Shown: positions 55,059-63,813 of the stretch, piece by piece
How positions within the stretch are numbered: position 1 is the first letter of the stretch
How the letters are laid out: each line of letters begins with the position of its first letter
Source: Nonlabens xiamenensis
GTDB taxonomy: Bacteria > Bacteroidota > Bacteroidia > Flavobacteriales > Flavobacteriaceae
NCBI RefSeq assembly: GCF_003865345.1
Contig: NZ_RMVE01000007.1
Coordinates: 1-64,000, forward strand
Direction of reading: 5' to 3'
Length of the DNA stretch: 64,000 nt
The notes under the pieces: generated by a model
What the model saw: only the letters and a program-made list of their open reading frames with translations
Databases searched by the model: none
Told to the model about the DNA's origin: nothing
Made by a program: the position numbers and the translations under genes

Positions 55059-55997
55059 ATGAACAACAATAATTATGCAGGCATAGATGATCAGTATGCA
55101 GGATTGGACCTTGCGTCCATCGTGTTAATCCCGGTGCCTTATGACGGAACCAGCACCTGGCAAAAAGGAGCTGATAAAGGCCCAGAAGCCTTTCTGGATG
55201 CAAGTCGGAACATGGAACTTTATGATATAGAAACCGATTCAGAGGTGTATCATCACGGTGTGTTCCTGGCAGACCCGGTCACTGAGAATAGTTCGCCAGA
55301 AGCCATGGTTGAGGCCGTACATCAAGCGACTAAAAAATACATCAAGAAAAACAAGTTTGTAACCCTTTTTGGTGGTGAGCATTCCGTTTCCATAGGGTCG
55401 ATCAGGGCCTTTAACGAGATGTATGAAAACCTGAGTGTATTGCAAATTGACGCCCATGCTGATCTGCGTAAGGAATATGAAGGTAGCAATTGCAATCATG
55501 CCTGCGCCGTTTATGAAGCCAGTCAACATACCAATTTAGTACAAGTAGGCCTGCGTTCCATGGACAGCATCGAACTGGGCGTAAATGATCCTGAAAAAAT
55601 GTTTTTTGCCCACGAGATGGTCCAGGACGACTACTGGCAAGAAAATGCCACAGAAGCCTTGGGAGAAAATGTTTTTATCACGATTGACCTGGACGCTTTT
55701 GACCCTTCCATCTGTCCCAGTACAGGAACTCCTGAACCAGGCGGATTGTTTTGGTATGAGACGCTGGACTTCCTGAAACGCGTGTTTGAAGAGAAAAATG
55801 TGGTAGGCTTTGACATTGTAGAATTATGTCCGAATCCTAATGAAAAATCCTCTGATTTCCTGGCAGCCAAACTTTACTACAAAATGCTGAGTTATAAATT
55901 TCAAAACATTGCTCTAGAGGGAGAGGAAGGCTATGATGCAGAGAATACTTTCGCGAAAGCGGGATTGAAGAAAATGAAAAATATCACAGAAGATTAA
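55059..55997 (+). CDS. speB: Agmatinase (ureohydrolase family)
   Basis: Mn2+-dependent hydrolase of 312 residues converting agmatine to putrescine and urea. Metal-binding motifs of the arginase/agmatinase family are complete: FGGEHSVS, QIDAHADLR and ITIDLDAFDPS, with GGLFWYE following. Placed 24 bases after arginine decarboxylase and 10 before the deoxyhypusine-synthase-like gene, so agmatine rather than arginine is the likely substrate. FAKA near the C-terminus comes from a palindrome copy. Confidence 0.93.
   Translation: MNNNNYAGIDDQYAGLDLASIVLIPVPYDGTSTWQKGADKGPEAFLDASRNMELYDIETDSEVYHHGVFLADPVTENSSPEAMVEAVHQATKKYIKKNKFVTLFGGEHSVSIGSIRAFNEMYENLSVLQIDAHADLRKEYEGSNCNHACAVYEASQHTNLVQVGLRSMDSIELGVNDPEKMFFAHEMVQDDYWQENATEALGENVFITIDLDAFDPSICPSTGTPEPGGLFWYETLDFLKRVFEEKNVVGFDIVELCPNPNEKSSDFLAAKLYYKMLSYKFQNIALEGEEGYDAENTFAKAGLKKMKNITED
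55948..55961. repeat. Palindromic repeat copy 15
   Basis: CTTTCGCGAAAGCG near the end of the agmatinase gene, read as TFAKA. Confidence 0.9.
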
Positions 55998-56007
55998 AAT
56001 TAAAAAT

Positions 56008-56976
56008 ATGGGTCAACCGATCACGGAATTTATAGAAAAATACTTTTTGCATTTTAATAGTGCCGCACTGGTAGATGCTGCCAAGGGCTATGACGATCAA
56101 CTTAACCAAGGCGCTAAAATGCTGGTATCCCTGGCTGGCGCCATGAGTACGGCAGAGATCGGTAAGATTTTTGGCGAGATGATCAGACAGGACAAGGTCC
56201 ACATCATCTCCTGTACGGGCGCTAATCTAGAAGAAGATCTGATGAACCTTGTTGCCCATAGTCATTATAAACGGGTGCCCAATTACCGGGACCTGACCCC
56301 ACAAGATGAATGGGAACTATTGGAAAAAGGTCTTAATCGTGTAACCGATACTTGTATTCCAGAAGAAGAGGCTTTCCGCAGATTGCAGGAACATATCTTT
56401 AAACTTTGGAAACAGGCTGAAGAAAAAGGCGAGCGATACTTCCCACATGAGTATATGTACCAACTTTTATTAAGTGGTGTGTTGGAGGAATATTATGAAA
56501 TCCCCATTGAGAATTCCTGGATGTATGCTGCAGCCAAGGCCAATCTGCCTATAGTCGTCCCTGGATGGGAAGACAGCACGATGGGTAATATTTTTGCCAG
56601 CTATGTATTAAAAGGCGAATTGAAGGCCAGTACTGTCAAGAGCGGTATTGAGTACATGACCTTCCTGGCCGATTGGTACACCGAGAACAGTGAAAAAGGG
56701 ATTGGTTTCTTTCAAATCGGTGGCGGTATCGCAGGAGATTTCCCGATCTGTGTAGTTCCTATGCTGTATCAAGATATGGAGCGTACAGACACCCCTTTTT
56801 GGAGCTATTTCTGTCAAATATCTGATTCAACCACCAGTTATGGAAGCTACTCTGGTGCAGTTCCCAACGAGAAGATCACCTGGGGGAAATTGGATCAAAA
56901 TACGCCAAAATTTATCGTAGAAAGCGATGCAACCATCGTGGCACCATTGATTTTTGCCTATCTGTTAAAAATGTAA
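56008..56976 (+). CDS. Deoxyhypusine-synthase-like polyamine aminobutyltransferase
   Basis: NAD-dependent enzyme of 322 residues homologous to deoxyhypusine synthase. NAD-binding regions SLAGAMSTAEIG, SCTGANLEED and GGGIAGDFP are present, and the active-site Lys, the one in the SWGKI motif of the eukaryotic enzyme, is Lys294 in TWGKL. Bacteria have no eIF5A, so the natural acceptor must differ. Its operon with arginine decarboxylase and agmatinase supplies putrescine, which fits a homospermidine synthase, a known alternative activity of this family. The product is not proved. Confidence 0.9.
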   Translation: MGQPITEFIEKYFLHFNSAALVDAAKGYDDQLNQGAKMLVSLAGAMSTAEIGKIFGEMIRQDKVHIISCTGANLEEDLMNLVAHSHYKRVPNYRDLTPQDEWELLEKGLNRVTDTCIPEEEAFRRLQEHIFKLWKQAEEKGERYFPHEYMYQLLLSGVLEEYYEIPIENSWMYAAAKANLPIVVPGWEDSTMGNIFASYVLKGELKASTVKSGIEYMTFLADWYTENSEKGIGFFQIGGGIAGDFPICVVPMLYQDMERTDTPFWSYFCQISDSTTSYGSYSGAVPNEKITWGKLDQNTPKFIVESDATIVAPLIFAYLLKM

Positions 56977-56979
56977 CCG

Positions 56980-57653
56980 ATGAAAAAAATTCTTTTTTTA
57001 AGCCTGCTACTTATACCCTTTATAAGTTGGGGACAATATCGCTGGACCGAAGCCGTGGTGACCTTAAACAATGGAAAAACCCTTACAGGCGAAGCCAAAA
57101 TACCGCTGAACGGAGCAGGCTTTACATTTGGACTGAAAAATTGAAATTCAGAAAAGAATCTGGAGACAAAAAGCAGAAGTATAGGGTCCACGAGGTAAAA
57201 CAAATCCTATTTACCGTCCACTACAAAGAAAAAGTAGATGGTAAAAAAGTCAAAAAAACCAGACAGGATATCTATCTACCTGTATTACTAAAAAAGAGAA
57301 ATAAAAAAGACCTGCTGGTGTTTATGCAGGAGGTTGTGCAGGGAGAAGTTAGTCTTTACGGGAGAACGGTTGTACAACAGAGTGGTAATATGGCCTTTGG
57401 CATGACAGGATCGGCTGCTCTCCCAGTATTCATTCCAACCTGGCATTCCCACAACGAATTATATGTTGCTAGACCTGGTCAGGAGGCACAAATTATCAAC
57501 CAGGTGAGTCTTTTTAAAGGCTTCAAAAATAGGGCTTCAGAATATTTTGATGATTGTCCTGTATTGGTCGAGCAATTACAGGAACGGGAGTTAAAAAAAG
57601 AAGATCTAAGAGAGATTGTTGAGTTGTATAATTCGACTTGCGGTAGAGGTTGA
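56980..57653 (+). pseudogene. Frameshifted exported protein of unknown function
   Basis: The gene starts at 56980 with a clear signal peptide (ending ISWGQ) and continues WTEAVVTLNNGKTLTGEAKIPL...FTFGLK until a stop at 57145. The rest (LKFRKESGDKKQKYRVHEVKQILFTV... to NSTCGRG, about 170 residues) is in the next frame. One A missing from the run at 57136-57140 would join them, giving LKKLKFRKES. The pattern NNGKTLTGE...F...VHEVKQILFTV is common in exported flavobacterial proteins of unknown function. Three bases after the polyamine operon. Confidence 0.65.
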
Positions 57654-57719
57654 CTAATGGTCATGACCAGAGATATTGTATCTTAAAGCTACCTGTTGAT
57701 TGATGCATGTGGATGATGT

Positions 57720-57735
57720 CGCTTTCGCGAAAGCG
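57720..57735. repeat. Palindromic repeat copy 16
   Basis: Full 16-base palindrome, extended by T and A to 18 bases, in the spacer before the GNAT-nitrilase gene. Confidence 0.95.
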
Positions 57736-57786
57736 AACCATATCTTATTTAATGGCTTTAAATAATACTAAATAGAAGAAATAACA

Positions 57787-59337
57787 ATGAGCGAACCTGT
57801 GGTACCCAAAGTGGAGAACTTAAGTCTGGAATTCCTCAAAATTGAGGACTATGACGACTTGAAGTCGGCCATGATCGATGCCTATCCGCAATTGCCAGAT
57901 TCTTATTGGTTGAAATCCGAAATTAAAGCGCTCTGTACCAAATTTCCAGAGGGCCAGGTCGTGCTGAAGGCCAACGATGAAATTGTAGGCTGTGCATTGA
58001 GCATCATAGTGACTTATGACGCTTACAGGGGACCTTACACCTATGAACAAGTTACCGGTAATTATAAGTTCAGCACCCATAATCCGGATGGTGATGTACT
58101 GTATGGCATAGAAATATTTATTCGCCCTGGTTACCGCGGTTTACGATTGGGTCGACGCCTGTACGACTACAGAAAAGAGCTTTGTGAAAACCTGAATTTG
58201 CGTGGGATCGCCTTTGGGGGACGCATACCTATGTATCACGGATACGCCCAAGAAATGACACCCAAGCAATACATTGAGAAAGTCAAATCCAAAGAAATCG
58301 AGGATCCTGTACTTAACTTTCAATTGAGCAACGATTTCCATGTCTCCCGCGTTTTAAAAAACTATCTGGATGGCGATGAGGCCAGTAAGGAATACGCCGT
58401 GCTGATGGAATGGGACAATATTTATTACACCAAACCAGTCACAGAAAACACCACCACCAGCCTGAAAAGTACCGTACGCCTAGGCTTGGTGCAATGGCAG
58501 ATGCGTCCTTATTCTGGCTTTGAGGAATTGATGCAGCAGGTCGAATATTTTGTAGATGCGCTGGCTGCCTATCGTGCAGACTTTGCCTTGTTCCCAGAAT
58601 ATTTTAATGCGCCCCTAATGGCAGCCTACAACGATCGAAGTGTTAGTGAAGCCATGCGCGAACTCTCCAAGTATACCACCATGATCAGGGATAGGTTTTC
58701 TGAATTGGCGATCAAATACAACATCAATATCATTACCGGCAGCATGCCTGAAGTAATCGATGGTCAGTTGTTCAATGTCGGAAATTTGTGTAGACGTAAT
58801 GGAAGCATCGAGCGATACGAAAAAATCCACGTCACTCCAGACGAGGAAAAGCTATGGGGTTTACAGGGAGGTAACCTGATCCAAACTTTTGACACGGATT
58901 GTGGTAAAATCGGTATCCTAATTTGTTATGACAGTGAATTTCCAGAATTGAGCCGAATTATGGCCGAGGATGGTATGCAAATCCTTTTTGTGCCCTTCCT
59001 GACAGACACCCAAAATGCTTTTGCCCGGGTAAAACTATGTTGCCAGGCCAGAGCCGTAGAGAATGAGTGTTATGTCGCTATCGCAGGAAGCGTAGGTAAT
59101 CTGCCTGCGGTAGAAAATATGGATATCTCTTATGCGCAGAGTGCGGTATTTACGCCCTGTGACTTTGCCTTTCCTTCCAATGGTATAAAAGCTGAGGCTA
59201 CGGCCAATACTGAAATGATACTGTTGGCTGATGTGGACTTGGATCTTTTAAAAGAATTGCACAATTACGGCGCGGTCAAAAATCTCAAGGACAGAAGGAC
59301 GGATTTGTATGAGGTTTACCCAAAAAGAAAGCGTTGA
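57787..59337 (+). CDS. GNAT acetyltransferase-carbon-nitrogen hydrolase fusion
   Basis: Bifunctional cytoplasmic protein of 516 residues. Residues about 10-215 are a GNAT domain with the acetyl-CoA loop RPGYRGLRLGRRLYDY. Residues about 228-510 are a nitrilase-superfamily amidase with its catalytic triad Glu271 (LFPEYF), Lys346 (YEKIHVTPDE) and Cys380 (ILICYDSEFPE). Fusions of this type are widespread in bacteria but their substrate is unknown. The nearby polyamine genes suggest an N-acyl or N-carbamoyl polyamine or amino acid, which is only inference. Confidence 0.92.
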   Translation: MSEPVVPKVENLSLEFLKIEDYDDLKSAMIDAYPQLPDSYWLKSEIKALCTKFPEGQVVLKANDEIVGCALSIIVTYDAYRGPYTYEQVTGNYKFSTHNPDGDVLYGIEIFIRPGYRGLRLGRRLYDYRKELCENLNLRGIAFGGRIPMYHGYAQEMTPKQYIEKVKSKEIEDPVLNFQLSNDFHVSRVLKNYLDGDEASKEYAVLMEWDNIYYTKPVTENTTTSLKSTVRLGLVQWQMRPYSGFEELMQQVEYFVDALAAYRADFALFPEYFNAPLMAAYNDRSVSEAMRELSKYTTMIRDRFSELAIKYNINIITGSMPEVIDGQLFNVGNLCRRNGSIERYEKIHVTPDEEKLWGLQGGNLIQTFDTDCGKIGILICYDSEFPELSRIMAEDGMQILFVPFLTDTQNAFARVKLCCQARAVENECYVAIAGSVGNLPAVENMDISYAQSAVFTPCDFAFPSNGIKAEATANTEMILLADVDLDLLKELHNYGAVKNLKDRRTDLYEVYPKRKR

Positions 59338-59406
59338 TAAGTTCAACGGCAATTTGACTTTCCAACTATCTTTTCCCTTTTTCTTACCCACCAAAAACTA
59401 GCTAAA

Positions 59407-60072
59407 TCAAGGTTGATTTTTAATTAATTGGGAAAAAGTAAGTACATCCAATTGGCCGTCAGGATACAAATTATTTTGTTCTTCAAATGCTTGTACGGCC
59501 TCTGAGGTAATACGGCTATAAACCCCATCTACCGGAATTTCCTGACCTGACTGAACCAGCAATCGCTGAGCTTCAAAGACAAGCGGACCTCGATCGCCGG
59601 CCTCAAGGCTGGCAGACGGCTTATCTTTCAGCATTTGTTGGAGCAATAATAACCTTTTTTGATGGTCGGTAGGTAGAGGTTGTGAGATACCTAATTCCTT
59701 GTTGCGGATACGCTCATTGTCCCATCCCTGCGCTTTCCATTGTGCCGACTGTTCTAGTTTTCGCTCATAATAAGCGACCGTGGCTTGAAGGTCTGCATAT
59801 TCTTCCAAACTTACCCAGGTCATATCGTCATCTGATTCTGGATAGCGCAGGTCAATATCGTGAGCCGTCCATTGCAGCTGTACAAAATTGTCCAAAGCAG
59901 CAACAGCCTTGTAATAATCACGTAGCGTTTGCGAGTCATGATAGTTGACATCTATCTTATTGCTCTTTTTGTAGGCCGCAACAGAAGGGTGAAATCGCCT
60001 CCAGTCCCCATAAAAGTCATAAACGATAAAACCCAAAATGACGAGCAGGAGAAAAATGATGATTTGTTTCAT
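59407..60072 (-). CDS. Membrane-anchored protein with peptidoglycan-binding domain
   Basis: Protein of 221 residues with one N-terminal hydrophobic segment (about residues 3-20) followed by a helical region rich in Tyr/Gln/Arg. The C-terminal third (GDRGPLVFEAQRLLVQSG...DGVYSRITSEAVQAFEEQNNL) is a peptidoglycan-binding domain of the PG_binding_1 type. No catalytic domain is seen, so it is probably a wall-bound accessory protein. Transcribed alone. Confidence 0.82.
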   Translation of the reverse strand: MKQIIIFLLLVILGFIVYDFYGDWRRFHPSVAAYKKSNKIDVNYHDSQTLRDYYKAVAALDNFVQLQWTAHDIDLRYPESDDDMTWVSLEEYADLQATVAYYERKLEQSAQWKAQGWDNERIRNKELGISQPLPTDHQKRLLLLQQMLKDKPSASLEAGDRGPLVFEAQRLLVQSGQEIPVDGVYSRITSEAVQAFEEQNNLYPDGQLDVLTFSQLIKNQP

Positions 60073-60233
60073 GGTCAGTGGTTTAGGGTCTCGTAAATAT
60101 AGTCATACGATGCTATTCTAAATTATCAGACATCCACTATCTCAGCACCAACAGTCACCCAACCATATCTTTTGGCTAATGTATTTAAGCAGTTCTGTCA
60201 TTATATCTTCTGCTGGATTGATATAGGGAATAC

Positions 60234-61628
60234 TTAACCTAGCTCCTTTACCCCATTTCTACCCTTGTAGATTTCTATTATTAATACGCTTAGGGTAATC
60301 AGGTATTCCACTGCAATCAGAAGCAAATTTTCCTTGTAGTCTGGATGTGAATAGGCCTGATAACTTAAGAATACGAGCAGGCTCCATACCAGCATAAACC
60401 GAAATCTGGTAAATATGCTGAAAAGCAATGGAATGGTTAGATACCATGGATGTACGGTAGTGGAACATAGCAGATAGATAACATAGCTAAAAAGAAGACT
60501 AGATATCCAGAGGTCTGGACGGCTATTATTTCTTAAAAAGGTCAACCCTAAAACGCAAATTAGTGTTACTACAGGTAAAACCTTTCCAACGGTACCGATG
60601 ATGTTATAACCTGCCGTTTGAAACCCTATCCACCTGATCATATAGTACAAACTGGCGTTGAACTCAAAATTTCCAAACCAAAGCCCTACTGAACTCGAAT
60701 AATGTTGGATAACCTCAGCAGAGAAGAAGGGTATAAACGCAGCCAAAACGATGATGCCCACCAAGCTGTAGTAGAAGAAGGCTTTTTTGAAATTCAACTT
60801 TCTCATCACCAATGGTAGGGCAATCAGTGGCAATAATTTGATGATTACGCCTGCTCCCATGGCAATCGCGCTTTTCCAAGTTTTTGCCACAAATAGCCAA
60901 TAGACTGCTAGCAACATTAAAAACGCCATAACACCTTCCCAATGTAAGTTACCGGTGAGTTCGATGATCACAAATGGATTTAAAAAGTATAACAGGATAA
61001 GATAGGGAGGCTTGTTGAGCCATTGCAGTAACTTGACCCCAACGAAAAAGACACCTATGTCGGCCGAGATGATCATCAATCGCATCCAGATCATAGTGGC
61101 TTGGATGCTATCCCCTCCCCACCATGCCGCCAGGCCAAAACAAAGTTGGTTCAAAGGTGGATAATTCGTGTAATTCCCTGCAGAAAGCGCTCCCATTTTG
61201 GCGTGTAGAAAAGAGGCATTTGGTATATGTTGTGCACCAGTAAGTAGAACCTCATCGGGCAGGTACAAATACGGGTTGTAGCCATTGATCAGTTGATGAC
61301 CATCCCATATAAATCTGAAGAAGTCTTGGGAAAGATTGGGTGTTTGGTTCAATAACGCGAGTCGGCAAATCAAACCGATCACTAAAATGGCCAGGGAAGT
61401 TGAATGGAGCTTGAATACCTGAGTAAAAATTACAGGAAGCAATTTAATATCCGATCTGGCTGCACGAGAGATAACGATATACAATCCACCGAATAGGAGA
61501 AAAAGGCCGAGATAAAGTAGGGAGATTTGGGTAAACTGCTTTCGCGAAAGCGAGAAAAAAAACACATAAGCCAATACGCTAAGCAAACCGAGAATACCAT
61601 AGATATTTCCCAGCTTGGCGTTGATCAT
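60234..61628 (-). CDS. Polytopic glycosyltransferase (GT87/mannosyltransferase-like)
   Basis: Integral membrane glycosyltransferase of 464 residues with about twelve hydrophobic segments. The first periplasmic loop has QDFFRFIWDGHQLINGYNPY, the GT-C type acidic loop, and NYPPLNQ follows. This fits polyprenyl-phosphate-sugar dependent mannosyl- or arabinosyltransferases. Last of three overlapping genes with two GT2 glycosyltransferases (4-base ATGA overlap with the previous one). SLSRK near the N-terminus is a palindrome copy. Confidence 0.82.
   Translation of the reverse strand: MINAKLGNIYGILGLLSVLAYVFFFSLSRKQFTQISLLYLGLFLLFGGLYIVISRAARSDIKLLPVIFTQVFKLHSTSLAILVIGLICRLALLNQTPNLSQDFFRFIWDGHQLINGYNPYLYLPDEVLLTGAQHIPNASFLHAKMGALSAGNYTNYPPLNQLCFGLAAWWGGDSIQATMIWMRLMIISADIGVFFVGVKLLQWLNKPPYLILLYFLNPFVIIELTGNLHWEGVMAFLMLLAVYWLFVAKTWKSAIAMGAGVIIKLLPLIALPLVMRKLNFKKAFFYYSLVGIIVLAAFIPFFSAEVIQHYSSSVGLWFGNFEFNASLYYMIRWIGFQTAGYNIIGTVGKVLPVVTLICVLGLTFLRNNSRPDLWISSLLFSYVIYLLCSTTVHPWYLTIPLLFSIFTRFRFMLVWSLLVFLSYQAYSHPDYKENLLLIAVEYLITLSVLIIEIYKGRNGVKELG
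61538..61552. repeat. Palindromic repeat copy 17
   Basis: GCTTTCGCGAAAGCG in the GT87-like gene, read as SLSRK. Confidence 0.9.
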
Positions 61629-63112
61629 TGCTTATCGGTTAAACTGCGGAAAAAAACAAAACCAAAACCTAAAAAGAGCATTAAGTGGAAAGGAAATAAA
61701 CCAAAGTCTCCACCCTGGTCACCCACAATGAAAGCTGAGTACATTCCAAAGGCAAAATACAACATCAAGACCCCCTCGATCACCACATGCGGACTCAGTT
61801 TCCGGCGCAGGTATTTATTGGCTTTCCAGTTGCCTCCCACTGCGGCCAGGTTAAACTTGGGCGTACGTACGAATTCGCTGCGTTTTCCCAAATGTCCTTC
61901 AATGACTGCGATAGAATTGTGAAAAGAAAAGCCCATTGCGATAGAGAAAAAGGTAAAAAACATCCCGATATAGGAAATAAAATTTTTGAATCCGCCGCCG
62001 TAGGTGTTTTTGTACATGTACCAGTAGCAAACAAAAAAAATGATGGTGCTGATGACAAAAAAGCTCATGACAATGAAGTATTCCCTTAAATGACCGTATT
62101 CATTTTTAATGTAGAGCATAGGTATGCTTAAAACACCAACAATAAGGACATTGAGAAACATGGTACTGTTCAATAAATGTAGGATACCATGCACTTTGGA
62201 TTTGAAAGACAGTTTGGAGCTTACTACCCTTTTAAACATTTTCCTGAAATTTTCTGCCCCTCCTTTATTCCAGCGAAACTGTTGGGAACGGGCAGCACTG
62301 ATCACGATGGGTAATTCTGCTGGCGTGGTAACATCTTCCAGGTATTTGAATTTCCAGTTTTTCAGCTGGGCGCGGTAACTGAGGTCAAGGTCTTCGGTAA
62401 GCGTGTCTCCCTCCCAGTTTCCAGCATCAATAATGGTTTCTTTACGCCAGATTCCAGCAGTCCCATTAAAATTGATAAAATGACCTTTTGAATTACGGCC
62501 CACTTGTTCCAACGTAAAATGGGCATCCAAAGCAAAGGCCTGGATTTGGGTTAGAATAGAAAAATCTCGATTCAGGTGAGACCATCTGGTTTGAACGACT
62601 CCAATAGAGGGGTCTTTGAAATAGATCACGGTTTTCTTGAGCCAGTCCGGAGCAGGCAGAAAGTCAGCATCAAATATGGCTATAAACTCACCTTTGGCAA
62701 TCTTCAGACCTTCTTTTAAGGCACCGGCTTTAAAACCACTGCGGTTGGTCCGCGTGATATGCGTAATGTTCAATCCAGCGGCGGCCAATCTGGTGACATG
62801 CTCCTTGGTCGAGATGAGGGTTTCATCAGTAGAGTCGTCTAATACTTGAATCTCCAGTCGATCTTGTGGATAATCCATCAGTGCGATATTATCCAGCAAG
62901 CGGTCCATTACATAAGCCTCGTTGAAAACAGGCAGTTGAATAGTGACATACGGAACCTGATTGACTTGATCAAGATCAAAAGTTGGCGCATCAGTTACCT
63001 TTTTTTGCGCACTCAGGTAGTTAAACAACAAATTGAGTTGGGCAAAAGCATAAAATAAGATCAGCAATAATGCTACTGAATATACAGTTATACATATCCA
63101 CTCTAAAATCAT
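61625..63112 (-). CDS. Processive family 2 glycosyltransferase (cellulose-synthase-like)
   Basis: Membrane glycosyltransferase of 495 residues. One N-terminal helix (about residues 5-27), then a GT-A domain with LDDSTDET, the DxD motif IFDADFLP, the acceptor-site TEDLDLSYRA and QQFRWNKGG (QxxRW-type motif), then four or five C-terminal helices. This full set of motifs is that of processive beta-glycan or mannan synthases. The product is unknown, but the operon suggests a lipid-linked sugar pathway. Overlaps both neighbours by 4 bases. Confidence 0.9.
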   Translation of the reverse strand: MILEWICITVYSVALLLILFYAFAQLNLLFNYLSAQKKVTDAPTFDLDQVNQVPYVTIQLPVFNEAYVMDRLLDNIALMDYPQDRLEIQVLDDSTDETLISTKEHVTRLAAAGLNITHITRTNRSGFKAGALKEGLKIAKGEFIAIFDADFLPAPDWLKKTVIYFKDPSIGVVQTRWSHLNRDFSILTQIQAFALDAHFTLEQVGRNSKGHFINFNGTAGIWRKETIIDAGNWEGDTLTEDLDLSYRAQLKNWKFKYLEDVTTPAELPIVISAARSQQFRWNKGGAENFRKMFKRVVSSKLSFKSKVHGILHLLNSTMFLNVLIVGVLSIPMLYIKNEYGHLREYFIVMSFFVISTIIFFVCYWYMYKNTYGGGFKNFISYIGMFFTFFSIAMGFSFHNSIAVIEGHLGKRSEFVRTPKFNLAAVGGNWKANKYLRRKLSPHVVIEGVLMLYFAFGMYSAFIVGDQGGDFGLFPFHLMLFLGFGFVFFRSLTDKQ

Positions 63113-63813
63113 TTTTTAAAACCGTATTTAAAAATCCAAGTTAAAATTTTAACGCCAGCAAAGATAGCACCTTTGAGTGTTCCTGACACTTTAGAGACAC
63201 CTATTCTATTCCGATATCTCACAGGCACCTCTTTATAGGCCATTGATTTTTTCAGCACCTTGAGCTGCATTTCTACCGTCCAACCATAGGTTTTATCCTG
63301 CATATCTAATTCTAGCAGGCGCTCGTATTTGATGGCACGGAAAGGTCCCAAATCCGTAAACTTAGAATTAAAAAACCATCGCATTAAGGTTGTCGCTAGC
63401 CAGTTTCCAAAAATCTGAGGACGGGTCATGGATCCCTTTTCGCGCAAAGCGGCATCCCTTGCTCCTACCACCAAATCTATATTTTCCTCAAGAATAGGGT
63501 GGACTAATTTTTCCAATTCCTCTGGGTAATCACTGAAATCGCCATCTAAAAAAACGATGATATCTGTTTCTTCCTTTAAAGCCTTCACATAAGCCAAGCC
63601 TTTGAGGCAGGCATATCCATACCCTGGTCTGCTCTCCTCTACAACTGTAGCTCCGTGTTGGCGAGCACGAGCCACTGTGCCATCCGTTGAATTATTACTG
63701 GCTACAATGATTTCCTGCACATTGGAAGGAATAGCATCAATCACTAGACCGATAGAATCCTGCTCGTTATAGGCCGGAATAATAACACGTATGATAGGAC
63801 GCTGATGCAGCAA
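63109..63813 (-). CDS. Family 2 glycosyltransferase, polyprenyl-phosphate mannosyltransferase type
   Basis: Soluble or membrane-associated GT-A enzyme of 234 residues: IPAYNEQDSIGLVIDAIP at the start, NNSTDGT, the metal-binding IVFLDGDFSDYPEEL and LRW-like region SKFTDLGPFRAIKYERL. This matches dolichol/undecaprenyl-phosphate mannose or glucose synthases, which supply donors for GT-C enzymes such as the GT87-like protein two genes on. First of the trio; 187 bases of unannotated sequence remain before the window edge. Confidence 0.88.
   Translation of the reverse strand: MLHQRPIIRVIIPAYNEQDSIGLVIDAIPSNVQEIIVASNNSTDGTVARARQHGATVVEESRPGYGYACLKGLAYVKALKEETDIIVFLDGDFSDYPEELEKLVHPILEENIDLVVGARDAALREKGSMTRPQIFGNWLATTLMRWFFNSKFTDLGPFRAIKYERLLELDMQDKTYGWTVEMQLKVLKKSMAYKEVPVRYRNRIGVSKVSGTLKGAIFAGVKILTWIFKYGFKK

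Noticed and set aside
63426-63443. Possible further palindrome copy TTTTCGCGCAAAGCG
   Set aside because: An extra C breaks the symmetry; it may be a degenerate copy but is not counted among the 17.
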